This document shows, piece by piece, positions 23,170-35,500 of a stretch of DNA of 64,000 bases (positions within the stretch are counted from its first letter, which is position 1; every line of letters begins with the position of its first letter). The stretch spans positions 73,282,252-73,346,251 of the forward strand of contig NW_024609857.1 in assembly GCF_016920785.2 (NCBI RefSeq), in the 5' to 3' direction. The DNA is from Ixodes scapularis (lineage: Eukaryota; Arthropoda; Arachnida; Ixodida; Ixodidae). The notes below the pieces were generated by a model. It made no database searches and was not told the origin of the DNA. It saw nothing but the letters and a program-made list of their open reading frames with translations. A program made the position numbers and the translations under genes.

Positions 23170-24200
23170 GAATAAAGTTCGATGATATACGCCGACTGCA
23201 CCGTGTATAGTTTCGTTGCACAACTTTCAGCGTGCAGCTTGTTTATTTTCTTCGCGACTAATGTAGAAAAATGTCTTCTACGATGCCATGACTCGATCTG
23301 TCTTCTCGTCCAAATAGACCGATCCCACCAAGCGTTCCACGCATGCGTGACGCCGCATAACTGTAGTTCGTAGGAGTCAAACTCCAGTTCACGCGACAGC
23401 TCCTGCTGCCTCGTGGTCTGCTCGCGCAAACCTCCAGCAGGGTTGTCGCGCGTGCAGAAAGACTACAGCTCCCACGATGCATATCGGCAGCGGTGGCGTA
23501 GTCAAACTAGCTGGTGAGATTGGTCTGGCGGGTTCAGGCAGCAGACGGTACCAACCGATTCATTATTTTACCACGGTGTCGGTTGTTCGCGTTGTGGCGA
23601 TGGGTCGGGAAGTCAGCGTTGACAAAGCTCTTCACATCAAGATACAATTAACGAGGTAATACCGCACCGTTCGAATTGACATTCCCCGTGTTTCCTCAAC
23701 AACACCGTCCGACTGACTTCTCACCGCCTCAAATAGCGTCTAGGACAAGGAGCACGAATGCAGACCGGACAGCCGAGACGCGCGGAAGCCAAAACCTCAG
23801 TGGCAGCTAGCACCCAGCTCTCCTTCTCCGTTGCCCTCACAGCAACGGTCGCGCCTCGTCTGGCGCGGGACGATCTTTCTGCAGGTCTAGTCAGTTCGGT
23901 CACACAAAGAGCGGTGACGATAGTCTACTTCACCTTACGATGGACCTCAACATACAGCACGAGAGCCATCGAAATCAATCCAGTGCTTTCTGAGTGTCGC
24001 GTGACCCTGCAGTCCCGCTCACGGTGCTGGATTGCCTAGGGTGACTCGTAGCGTCCGCAGTGGTCCATCGCAAGGTGAAACAAAGCATGCAGAGACTAAA
24101 GTCAAAGGAAATGAGCGGGAATCCGCTAGCTTGCTTGTAACCCCAACCCACTAAAATATATAACACAGAAAATAAGCATCGGAACAAAGACCAAGTAATA
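23170..24200. other. Intergenic, nothing recognised
   Basis: Short frames on both strands, no motif or repeat structure noted. Confidence 0.35.
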
Positions 24201-24203
24201 GGC

Positions 24204-24770
24204 GGACTTACACTACAAATGCAGTATAAAAAAAAACAAGCCTCCGAGCAAAGCGCAAGAGGAGAAGAGGGAAGTGAATCTCGCTTTGTTTTAATGCCGA
24301 AGCAAACCCACATTTCGCACTTCAAAGGAGTGCGCACGAATGAACGTGGAAGGCAGCAGGGTTGGCTGCCTGCCATACAACGCGCCTCGAACTATAAGAA
24401 AACAATACCTGATCATCTTTCGACGGCGCCCGAGTCAACGAGATATCAGAGCTCTGCGAGTTATGAGTCGCTTCCGCTCCCAGATATCAGTCTGTGCGCC
24501 CTCGTGCATTCTGCAAACCGTCGCAACAACAACAAAAAAAGCATGACAAGAAGGACGACAAGGAGTTGTGCATGACGGTTTCTTTCTTTGCCGCTCCCTT
24601 TTCTTTTGCTTGGTGCTTGGTTTCTTGTTTCGCTCTCGTGTAACGCCATCGAACCCCGACGCCCCCGCGACCGTGAAAGACGCCACGTTACCTCCTTTTC
24701 CCCCTTTGCTCTTTGCTTTGACGTTTGTTTTTTGTATTGCAATTTTGTTTTTGCGTATAAGTCTGTTAGG
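24204..24770. repeat. Probable inverted repeat, weak
   Basis: The left segment (about 24218-24290; TGCAGTATAAAAAAAAACAA then GCGCAAGAGG) resembles the reverse complement of the right segment (about 24680-24745; TGCAATACAAAAAACAAACG then GAGCAAAGGGGG). Opposing frames both start MQYKK because of this. Divergence is high. Confidence 0.4.
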
Positions 24771-24873
24771 GCTCCACGCGGGCTAGCAGTTTCCCGCTCA
24801 TTTTATTTCTGAGCAACTCACTCGCTGACTGGCTCGGTCTAACTGACCGTAAACACACACAAAAAAAAAGACG

Positions 24874-25025
24874 AACCGTGCCCATTCCATTCCCATTCCA
24901 TTCCGGGCAAAAGGCACCTAATTCCATTCCCATTCCATTCCCCTCAACGTTGCTGCCCATTCCATTCCCATTCCATTCCGGGGTAGTGAAAATGCGGAGT
25001 GATTCCGGAATCATTCCAATTCCGG
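24874..25025. repeat. CCATT/CCCATT simple satellite
   Basis: Three blocks of CCATTCCCATTCCATTCC separated by short unique sequence (GGGCAAAAGGCACCTAATT, CCTCAACGTTGCTG), then degenerating ATTCCGGAATCATTCCAATT. The unit is a pentamer/hexamer mix of CCATT and CCCATT. Confidence 0.9.
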
Positions 25026-25029
25026 AGTG

Positions 25030-26200
25030 GCAACTCCGCAACACTGGTTGTATCTCTCCTTCAGGCTTATGTATTTGTTCACAGATGCGTTGAAGTTGGT
25101 CCATGCGAGCGGCTTTAGTGCGCGCCCAAAGTGCTCGAGTAAAATGGTTTCAGTGGATATTATAACACTCGATGAGTTCTCTGCAGCGTTATCACGGTCA
25201 TCAAGATGAGTGGTGAATGACTGGTATTCTCTAATCTACGAATATGTGTAAAAACAATGTGATGTTTACAGCGAGGTTTGACATAGGTGTCTCCTCTGTA
25301 AACGGGTAGGATATGAGAATATCATTAACACGTATTGCTTAGCATGCAGACTCTCGTGACTAACGGAATGATATGTAGAAAATATAACTGGATTTTTATT
25401 ACTAAGGCGAATTTCTAGCTTGTAGACGATTGACCTTTTTGATGTCATGCTAGAGAGACCACCAGTGATCAATAAATTGGTTCCAATAAATTTAGTTTGT
25501 TCTTCTCTCTTTCCTTTTTTTTGTCGATTTTTAGGTCAGGTTGCAAAACTTATTTACCAGTATTTTTTTTAATCACTCCCATAGTGTCCATATCATATAT
25601 TGCTGACAAACAGCAAATGGCTTCGTTTCTAAGCCGCGCCCTTGGCGGCACCGCAGGCTTTATTGATATATGCTGATATGAAACTCCTTAGTATTCCTGG
25701 AAGATGAACGGAGCATGTTGGTCACAAATGTTTGTTTCATCATTTTTTTTCTTCTTTCTTTTACATTTAATGGACAGGTAACCGTGGCAGCTTGAGCTAC
25801 GCCTGCCGCGACTCAGAAGAAAATTTGGCAGCACTGAGCCAACTATATGGTGCGCTAGCCCACCTTACCATCGAAATCACCAAACAGTATAGCGTTCTTT
25901 TTCATTAAGCGGAAAACAGTCGCAATATATTGATTACAGGACTATATAGATTAACATATGGTGCTCAGGAACCAACACAGCCTTGTTTTCAGTTCCTGCG
26001 AAATAGCAGAAAAGCCAAACTTCGGCAATTTCGTTAACATTTGTATATTGCATGCTTCACAGCTTCGGGTATTCTTCGCGGTATGCATGTTTCGTGTTTC
26101 TTCGAAGATGGCCGTCAGTGAGTATTTCTATAGATCGATACCTCGTTTTCTTTCAACTAAAATAAAAAAAGTAAAGAAGCCGTTATACAATTTCGATTTG
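25030..26200. other. Intergenic or 5' part of the BEN gene
   Basis: AT-rich. A frame at 25958-26254 (plus) contains ATGGCCGTCA followed by GTGAGT at 26116, a good donor-like site just upstream of the first assigned BEN exon, so an upstream exon could lie here. No conserved motif was seen. Confidence 0.3.
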
Positions 26201-26312
26201 AAGGTAACATACAGATCTAAATCCGAAACCCAGAGACAAGACGGCCGGGCTTGACAAGACTCAGAAAGGTGCTACGGATACTTTAGCATTATTTAGTCTT
26301 AATGATGGGTCA

Positions 26313-26502
26313 ATGGCTCTGGAGACGGTGAAACTAATTAGAGACTACGATCCTGCGAGTCATAACTCGAAATCGTGCCCCAAATACAAGGAGGGGGCGC
26401 TAAAACAACATTGGGGGAAGGTAGATTGGCCTAATGCCGACATAGCCGGTCGGGCTATCGGAACCACGGCGCTGCACCCAGCTCAGATCGCCCGTTTTGG
26501 AT
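26313..26502 (+). CDS. BEN gene exon 1 (assigned; may extend upstream)
   Basis: Starts at ATG 26313 and ends before GTACGT at 26503 with one base of a split codon. The frame is open upstream to 26208, with a possible acceptor (ATACAG) ending at 26214, so this may be an internal exon. No known domain; contains LIRDYDPASHNSKSCPKYKE. Support is mainly phase agreement with exon 2. Confidence 0.45.
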
Positions 26503-29500
26503 GTACGTTATTCACTCTTTATGTTTATTCCAAACTTTCTATGAGCGGGGCGGGCTTGCTAGGTTTAGGCGGGCTGCTTTACGCGCTGCTTTATAGGTCT
26601 ATCGGCTGTCAAGTGAAATTAGCTGTAAGTTGTATTTTGGTGCATTTTATTTTGTCGCTGTTCAGACTGCCGGGCCGAGCTTAAAGAACTGCTGGAGAAA
26701 TATGTCAATCAGTGGAACGCCACAACGAAGGACACAGGTAAGCAAATTTTGGGTAACGGTATCTGTAGCTTTTACGATGTCCCTTTGGCTGTGCACCACT
26801 GGCTTCGAGCGCAACTGATGGGAGTGTTGATCAGTCGATTTTGACATGGGGTTCAGGATTAAGTAACGAGGCCAGATATTCCGTCTTGCTTTGCTCTCTG
26901 CAGAATCCATTACTTTTCTGCTATTTTTTGTGCTTTCTCATCTGCTTAAGCAGCTTCTGTGCTCTAGGAGCGATGGTATCGTACTGCTTGGTGCCGCAAT
27001 GTCAGAGTAACGTGATCAGTCCAAAGTGCAGCTTTCACATCTACTTTAAGGAGGCACCGGTGCATAAAGACACAGGGTATACTGAGAGGCTGTTTTAGCA
27101 TCCAAACTTCATGGAAAATTTCTGGTTGCTCTTGGAAATGGCTTATAACAAAGTCCACCAGACTACATCTGCATAGCAGGGCTTTATAATATTTTTTAAA
27201 CTGCTGACAATGTCTTATCTATAAATATATTTTGTGCATGTGCGATGCATGGTCCATGAATCTTAACTAAGATAAGAACATTTAATATTAATTTTTATTT
27301 GCTTTGCTTTCTTCGAGGTCTGTGGAACGGTGTAAAAAATAAGTGCAGAAAATGTTAGCTGAAAAGGAAAACAATGAGGAATTCAAGAGCAAGTTCTGAA
27401 CTTTTCATTTATGTTTCGAACTTCGTGAAAGCTTACTGATTTTCTTCTTAAAATCACTCGTCGCAGAAGAAGCAGTCCTCAAAGAGGGAAAACTGCATGG
27501 AGCACAAGCTCCTGAAAAGGCTGCGACAAGATTTTAAAGGCCAGGGGTACGTATAAAAACCTTTTTGTAGAAAAGGTTTTCATATGATGTTGCCATTTTG
27601 GTGTTTGGTTAGATTTATTTTTTTCAATGTCATTAACTTTTTTTCCAAGTGTACTAGTCATTTATTCATTCAGGCCCACAACAACCTGTTCAGACCACTG
27701 AACTAACTGGAGATTATAGATTTACTGGTTCAGTAACCTTTGCACTAGGAGGGCAGATGACATCCGTTTTTGTTTTCCTAAACATTAGAAAAAGTCAGTG
27801 GGTAGCAGGAATGCAACTTTGCGAGTTTGTCAGAGGCCACTTCTGGGGAGCAGTTTCTTAGAACTTCCAATGTTATACTTTGTTGTACAACTCTGACAAT
27901 CTATCATTACTGCATGTATTTGATGTTTATAGCTCTGTGCATCTTCTGGGCACACGCCAGAAGCTCCTCTTACTGTACCTGCCCTGGCCTGCCCTGCGGA
28001 AGAGGCCAAGCCTGGAGCCAACGAGGCCAAGACCAGGGCCAGCGAGGCTGAGAACAGGGCCAGCGAGGTCGAGACCAGGGCCAGCGAGGCCAAGACCAGG
28101 GCCAGCGAGGCCGAGACCATGGCCAGCGAGGCCGAAGCAAGGGCATCCGAAGCCGAAGCCAGAGCAGAGTCTTCGAAAACGGAGGACGCTGAGGCCAGGG
28201 CCGAGGTGGCCGAGGCCAGAGCAGAGGAGGCCACGACCAGGGCAGAGGAGGCCAAGGCCAGGGTGGAGGAGGCCGAGGCCAGAGCGAAGGAGGCCGAAAC
28301 GAAGGTCGTCGGGGGGAAAGCACAGATGGCCTTCATGCTCGACGATCTTCTCCCTGCTTTGGAACGTATGACTGAATTTACAAATATCTGGAAACTCCCA
28401 GGTTATATCAGTCCTTTTATGAGTAGCTATAAATGGTGATAGGTTAAGAACAAAGTGAAAGCTCCTCCCACCTCTTCCCACTTTAGCAGAGCGAACGCTG
28501 AAGAAGATGCGACCTCCTCTCCAGCGTTCGCTCTGCTAAAGTGGAAAGAGGTGGGAGGAGCTTCCACTTTACTATTAAAGGGTAACTGCAAAGAAAAAAA
28601 AGTTTTTTTTTAAATAGCCTAATTGGGACAAGCATGTCAAAAAACAATTTTTCCGCGAGAAAAAACATTTTTTACAGCAATATTTATTGCGTGAGACTGA
28701 TTTTAGTTTGCGGCTATTTCGCCCGTTTTAAATCGCGCGCCACGAAGTTGTGATTATGTGACGTCAATCCCAAAAGGTTCTCATTGGCTAAGAGTTTGAT
28801 TGACAGCTTAGATCTTGGTTGTTAAACCTTTGTTATTCGTTGCAATTTCCTTTTGAGCGGCATATTTTTACGTTTAAAGAATAACCCATGTGATGAGAGT
28901 TATTATTCTTTACAAAAGGTTTACAAGACGGGCACTTCCGTTTGGATTCATACAAACAAAAGCTTCGCCATCTTTCATGGCCGCCGAAGTCTGCTCCCGC
29001 CTGTCTCGCCTACCTCGACTAATCGTTTCGCCGAAGTGATCAGTGTTTCGTCGTTTCGTGCTGACCCAGGTGCTTGAGTGAGACTTCTTGAAGTGAAGTA
29101 GTGTGTGTTTAGCAGCTGTCGCAGGTGTTAGTGATAGGAAGCGACGCGGGGTTTTGGCTTTCATAGCGCGGTTCTTTCGTTTTCCTCTTTGCTTGCTTAG
29201 CGTGTTTTTTTTTTTTTTTCCTTGTTTGTGCGTGCAAATGCTGACTTTTCGGAGATGTTAGATGCGTGATCCCGACAGTGAGCCTTCCAGCAGCCATGTC
29301 GCCCCGAAAGGAATGCTATTTGGGTGGAGGCAGTCGGGCGTTCGCGTAGCGACAAACGTGTCCAGTTACGTTCTCGTCATATCGCTCTGGAGGCCGTCGA
29401 GATTCGCCCCGTGTGCACCTAACGTCCGCGACTAGACAGAAAATAAAAAAAAAGCACTATGTCCACTACATAAAAATGGTCTCAGTTCATGCATCTGTAG

Positions 29501-32500
29501 GCAGGTACGAAATCGTGCCCAAATTTATTCACACCGCACGATGCAACACGTCGCTGTGCAAACGCAGTCCAACACGAAGCATAAAAACGGCAGATTTAGG
29601 ACAACAATGCGGAGTCCATTGTTCAATTAAAACGTAGTAATTTTGTTGAAAACGCCCGCGGCTTTTTACTCACGGAATGCGTCGGGAAACTTCCACATTT
29701 TGAAACAGAACGAGGCAGATTTACTTTTAAGAACGCTCCCAGCGTCCTCCCGGACCAGTTTGACTGGATCAGCTGACGACGACGGGACTTAACTGGTTGA
29801 ACGTCAACCCCACAACAACCAATTTGCGCTCCGTGTTAGCACCGCATTACACACACCACAAACGTTTCAGCTCTGTCTCATCGCCGTGTTGCACCAAACG
29901 GAACGAGATCGCCGAAACCAACGCAGCGCTGTCGTGAACCTTGGCTCGTGGTTGCGCACTCGTGGATTCTGTGACTCCCTTCGCTTTGAAAGCGCGCACG
30001 ACGATTACGAACGATACTTTCCATCTTCCGGGAACATCACAGGGGCACTTCTCCGGTCACGTCTTCGCTACATGTGCTCGCAAACCGCGTCAAACCCACC
30101 AAACCAAAAAAATACCACGGCCTGGCGTGGTTGCCAGATCTTGCCGGAAGTCGAGACGCTGCGTCGTTCAACTCCGCAACGCAAGGAGAGTGAGGGGCGT
30201 GGCGTACTCCTCTTCCGCGGGGGTCGAAAGAGCGGGAGTTTCAAATGTGGAGAAATTCTGACTCTACTAAATTACGTCCTGTGGCGTAAATATTGATAAA
30301 AAAAATATTTTTTTTCGCGGAACATTTGTTTTGTGACATGCTTGTCCCAATTAGGCTGTTTAAAAAAAAAAACTTTTTTTTCTTTGCAGTTACCCTTTAA
30401 CCTGTCACCGACTATATAGTAGAATATTCCCAATTGTTGCGATTACCAAAAGGTCGAGGAGCAGTGGCGTCACGAGGGTCATCGGCACCCGGGGCGGTAG
30501 CCCGCCACGACACCCCCCTGCTTTAGAAAGCTTCGCAAGCCATAGGGCGCATGGAATTGAATGAAGGCACTGGGCTTATCCTTTCAAACAAATATTTTGT
30601 ATTTTCAAGGTGCACCAAACTAATAATATTTTTTTTCTCAGTGTTGGAAAAAGTTTTTTTTTACTTTTTTTTTCTTCTGTTTCGACGTGCCTAACCTATT
30701 TGTCCAGGCCTAACTGCCCGATGTTGCGAATTTGCGACATATTCGATTTTTTCTCTAGGAGTTTATTTGCAGCAAAAGAGACTTTAGCAATCGATTACAT
30801 ACACACGTTTGAAGGTACGTCCTCTGGGCGCCGCTATCTTCTTTGCTGGGGAGCGCGTGGGCTGCGCCATAATCCGATTACGGTATGATGCCTTGATAAG
30901 GCGTAATCCGATTATGGCACAACCCACAGCGCACCCACGTGCACCCCAGCAAGCAAGATGGTGGTGCCGGAGGCCGTACTTGCAAACGTGTATGCAAAAC
31001 AAAAAATAAAGTTTAAACCTTTTTTTGAAGGACGCATTCCCTTAATTTCTTGCGTTAAAGGGTTAACAAGCTGCTCCACATCCAGAAATGAGTACTACTG
31101 CTGCTACCATTTTCTGTCGTTCCATAAGTTTTTTTCATTTGAACTGAATGCAGATAGAGGAAATGCTTTTTCGAAATCAGGGTAGGGGATATCTGTGACG
31201 GTGAAGCATTGAATCGCGGTGCAAGAGCCGACCCTTCTTGGGTTTGGGGGTCTGCTGTCCCTGTGTTGACTCACAGTGTCAACTTTCATGTGCTAATTTG
31301 CTGTTCTGTACACAGGTCTAGCATGTGCATCACTCTTTAAACTTGCTGCTGTACATAGGTGAAATAAGGCCGCTCATGGTGTGATATGGAGTGGCCGCAG
31401 TGATCTGTCTCAATTTGGAAACTGTTTGTGAAGCGGCATGTTGACAGTGAGTGCCCGTGTCGAAAGCAGTGAAATATGCACAAAAACACTGAATGTGCGC
31501 TAGAGGTGCAATATTGACGACAAAAGTAACAGTCACCGAAGTAGACAAGTGAGCTGACTAAGCTCAGGAAATGAGACTTGAGGGGTATAGACCATTTGCA
31601 ATATCCCCCAAGCACCCCGGCCCATGCTAGAAAAATCATGGGAACGGTGTTCCTTGAGCTCCTTAGTGATCGGTAATTTCGACCCAATCCATTTTTACAT
31701 AGCTGTTGAGTGTAATTCGGAGTCACTCTGAAGAAACGCCTGATATACCCCAAGGACCCGTCGTATCGCTTTTAAAATGTTTCCTCAATGTCAACGTTTT
31801 TGATACTGCGCATGCTGTCCACCTGGAAGAGCTACAGAAATTTTTTAAATTATTATCATTATCTTACAGCTTCAAAGACGCTGATATTAAGTTTGAAACG
31901 CTAAAAATGCTGTAAACAGCCCCGCTGATTCCGAGCTAAATCCTGGTTTTTGTTGTTGTGAATTCTCAGCTTTTTAAGCAATCCGTGCTAAAACCACAAT
32001 CACAAGAATGATAACATTGTAAGAGATTTCTGCAGCACAGCCAGATTGAAAGGTGGACCTAACGCACAGTATCAAAAATGTTGACATTGACAAGAAAGTT
32101 TAAAAAAAAAATGACAGGTCCTTGGGGTATATCAGTCGGTTGTTCAGGGTGACTCCGAATTATGCTCAAAAGCTGTGTAACCATGAAATTGGTTTAAATT
32201 AGCGATCACTAAAGAGCTGAAGGAACACCGTTCCCATGATTCCTTGAGTGCGGGCCGGGGCGCTTGGGAATGTAGCTAATGGTCTATTGGGGTACGAAGA
32301 TGTCTGAGGGGAGAGCAGCCTGAAGATGAAAATATGTTCCCATGATATTCCTAGCGCGAGTTAAAGTGCTCGGATTATTTCAAAAACCGTCTTTTTATGG
32401 TGAGCATACACATGTCAAGCATGGGATTTTAGGCTGGATTTCAAAGCTGTATGCTTTTTCGCCATTCATTTAAAAAAATTTGAAGTCTAGGAGTAAGTTT

Positions 32501-35500
32501 GGTGCAGTGTCTGCTTTAATTGCGTGCACTTTCTCTCAATTTTCCGTTATGTTAAACCAGATGTAACTTATGTGTTACTTTAAAGGGGACGATGCCAGTG
32601 TTGACGGTTGTTAACCATTAATTTTTTCGTTATTTGAATATCTAAGTGTAATGTGATTGTGATGGATGCTTCCTACTGCAGGTGTGCCAACCCTCGTCGC
32701 AGCTCTGGAGACTCGTGGAGTGACGGGCCCCGTGGTTCAAGAGAGTGTTGTGGAGAACATGGTATGTAGCGATTTCCTCTCTCCACATCGCAATTAAAGA
32801 TGTGCATCTCTTGTCTTGTTCCTAACCATAATCGCTCATTCACACCTGCGGGTCCACACAATAATCTGCCCAAATTTTGATGCTGGGTGCCGAAATTTGG
32901 GCAGATTATTTTAACGCTCGAACCACAACCGTAGACTTTTGACGCCCGGCATCGGAAGTGTGGGAAATATCCGACGACAAACAGATCGGTTAGAGATCTT
33001 TTTTCTTTTTTTTTTGTCTGCTGGAGAAAAGTTTCCAATCAGAACAGAAGGCAGGAATTGCATTGCCAGATGTCGCACCAGGAAATGTCAGCTTATCTAC
33101 AACAGGAATACTAATTTTGGCGTTTCTAAACAAAGCACGGCAAGTTAACAGGACTTTTTCAGGAACTTGAAGACGTCTCGTGCAAAGCTCTGTCAAGTGC
33201 CTCCTCACATTGCAATGGCCTTGCCGCTTGCCTCCCTTCTCTTGCTTGCCCAGTTTCTGTCGTCAGCTACAGCTGCTTTGCGACAGAACGCTGCCTTTTG
33301 GCACTAGTGAAGGCAGGTGCAGCTTTTAAAAAAGGTCTATTGCATCCTTTGTGATATAGCACATATTCGCAAACAGTTTTATATCTCACTTAACAGATGA
33401 CACATCAATGTCTTTTTTGTTTTGTTTTCGTCGGTGATTGACACTTCATGGCAGACGAAACCAACACAACCTAGACGAACTCAAGGCCTTACCACCGATT
33501 TCTTATGTCTCCTTAACGGAGTCGGTGCGATGCGCGGATTGAACACGAGTGTCATGTCGGCCTTGACTGCCCATTAAGTGAGAACATGAGTCGCACCTGA
33601 ACGATGATGCTTCATTCGTGTTTAATCTTCCAATCTGTGCTCTGCGCGGTCCCCTTTTTGGTGACAGAAAATCCAGTGCTAAGTCTTTGTATCTGGGTGG
33701 CATTGACTCCTCAAACTCTTCTTTTTCTCGCACTGGAAAGCAACGCGTTAGCAAACGGTCTTTTAGTTCCTTCACTGTCGCCGAGACGAAAATCGGGACC
33801 CCAGTGCTGTGAACAGTTTCCGTTCGATGCTCGCATATTTCTTGGTCGTCGCCAAGCAATGTGCAGAGGTAACCTACTCGAAATAAGGCACGGCGTTTGT
33901 TAAAAGCTGATCTTCTAAGTTCCTCCGCCGACGAGCACTGGCATATGACAGGGTTGTACTTGGGAAACTGATTTCCCAAGTACATTGCACGTGCACGGCA
34001 GGGTAACAAGCCTGAACAGTTTATAGTCTTTTTTGACGAGCAAATTCGATCGGCAGCTGGAGTGCTTTTTAGAAGTGTGAATGAATCACAGGTTCCAGCA
34101 TAAGATGTGCCTGTTAAAGAGGTTCAACTATTAGAACCATAGCTACTTACTAGGCCCCATCGGCCAGCCTAGTCATCGTCACTTCGCGCAAAGCATTTTT
34201 GTTTATTAGGGCGATTGATGCCTCTAGACGGTGGTTTTAAAAGCGCAAAGGACTAAGAAGAGAAGGAGAGGACAGGACAGAGCGCTTACTTACAACTGTC
34301 AAATTTAATAGAGCATCTAGAGAACGACAAGGTGGAAGTGAAAAAGAAGAAAAGAAAGATCAAGTTAAAGTCACTGCTGCTACAAAGAATATATTTAGTT
34401 TTAGAAATAAAAATAAAAATTATTTTAACTTCAGCTAAAGGCAAAATACTTTTCATGTAAAAGAACTGTCTATACACCAAAAAAGAAAAACAAAAATTTT
34501 TCCTTTTTGGTGTCGAAATAAAATCGAAATAAAATAATTTGTATTTCGATTTCAAAAAATTAAATATGTTCTTTGTAGCAGCAGTGACTTTAATTTTATC
34601 TTTCTTTTCTTCTTTTCACTTCCACCTTGTCCTTCTCTAGATGCTTTATTAAATTTGACAGTTGTAAATAAGCGCTCTGTCCTGTCCCCTCCTTCTCTTA
34701 CTTCTCTTCTTAGTCCTTTGCGCTTTTAAAACCACCGTCCAGATGTTCAACAAACTAGCCCCTCAATTAATTCTGATTGATGCTCGCTTACACACTCTTT
34801 TCCTTTTACCCCAATTTCATATGCCTCCTGCAGTTCGCTGCTTGTCTTGTCATTGTATCTAGCATGAATCATAACAGTATACAGCACCGGGGAACAGTGG
34901 CATCTATTGCAGGCAGTGAATGGCGCGTGGCAGCCGCGCGCTCGTGGGCACGGTCATTCACACACCTGCCCGTCTGGCCAATATACACTGCTCCTCACAA
35001 TAGCGGTATCTGATACACAATGCCTAAGGCACACTCAGCAAATTTATTCTTGTGTTTTATGCTGCAAGTCTCAGCCGGCTGCTTGGGGCTGTTGATTCTG
35101 TGGCAGAGCCGAACCATCTTATTGAGTGCTGAGAACAGGAATGCGGTAGCGCTGACCGACTTCCTTAATTGTGTGACACTGAATGTAAGTACGTATGGTA
35201 TCACAGCTGGCCTCACCTTGGACTTCTCACGAGCGGGTCTGTTTATGCCTTTAATTGTTTTAACAGACTTTCGGCGACCTGAATTAGGCACATCTGCGTG
35301 TAGGCCGCTTCTTTCTGTCGCGCAATCTATTCCGTACAGAATGGCCACAGGATTCCTTGAGAGAGCCTCCAAAAACATTGGCAATGCCCCTTCAAAAAAA
35401 GAAAAATAGAAATGGCAGTGTTAATGTGTTTGGAGGCCTCTCTCAAGAAATTTTGTGGTCATTCTGTACAAGATAGCTTTGCGCTACAGATTGCACGAAT

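Noticed and set aside
27467..27546. Possible extra BEN-gene exon (AG acceptor, GTACGT donor, frame with KRENCMEHKLLKRLRQDF)
   Set aside because: Its open frame does not fit the phase left by exon 2, and the fitting phase has a stop near the end. Exons 2 and 3 join in phase without it. It could be an alternative exon, but nothing supports it.
27830..28481. Long frames on both strands opposite exon 3
   Set aside because: Shadows of the 21-bp repeat, which is open in several frames. Only the Ala/Glu frame fits the splice phases.
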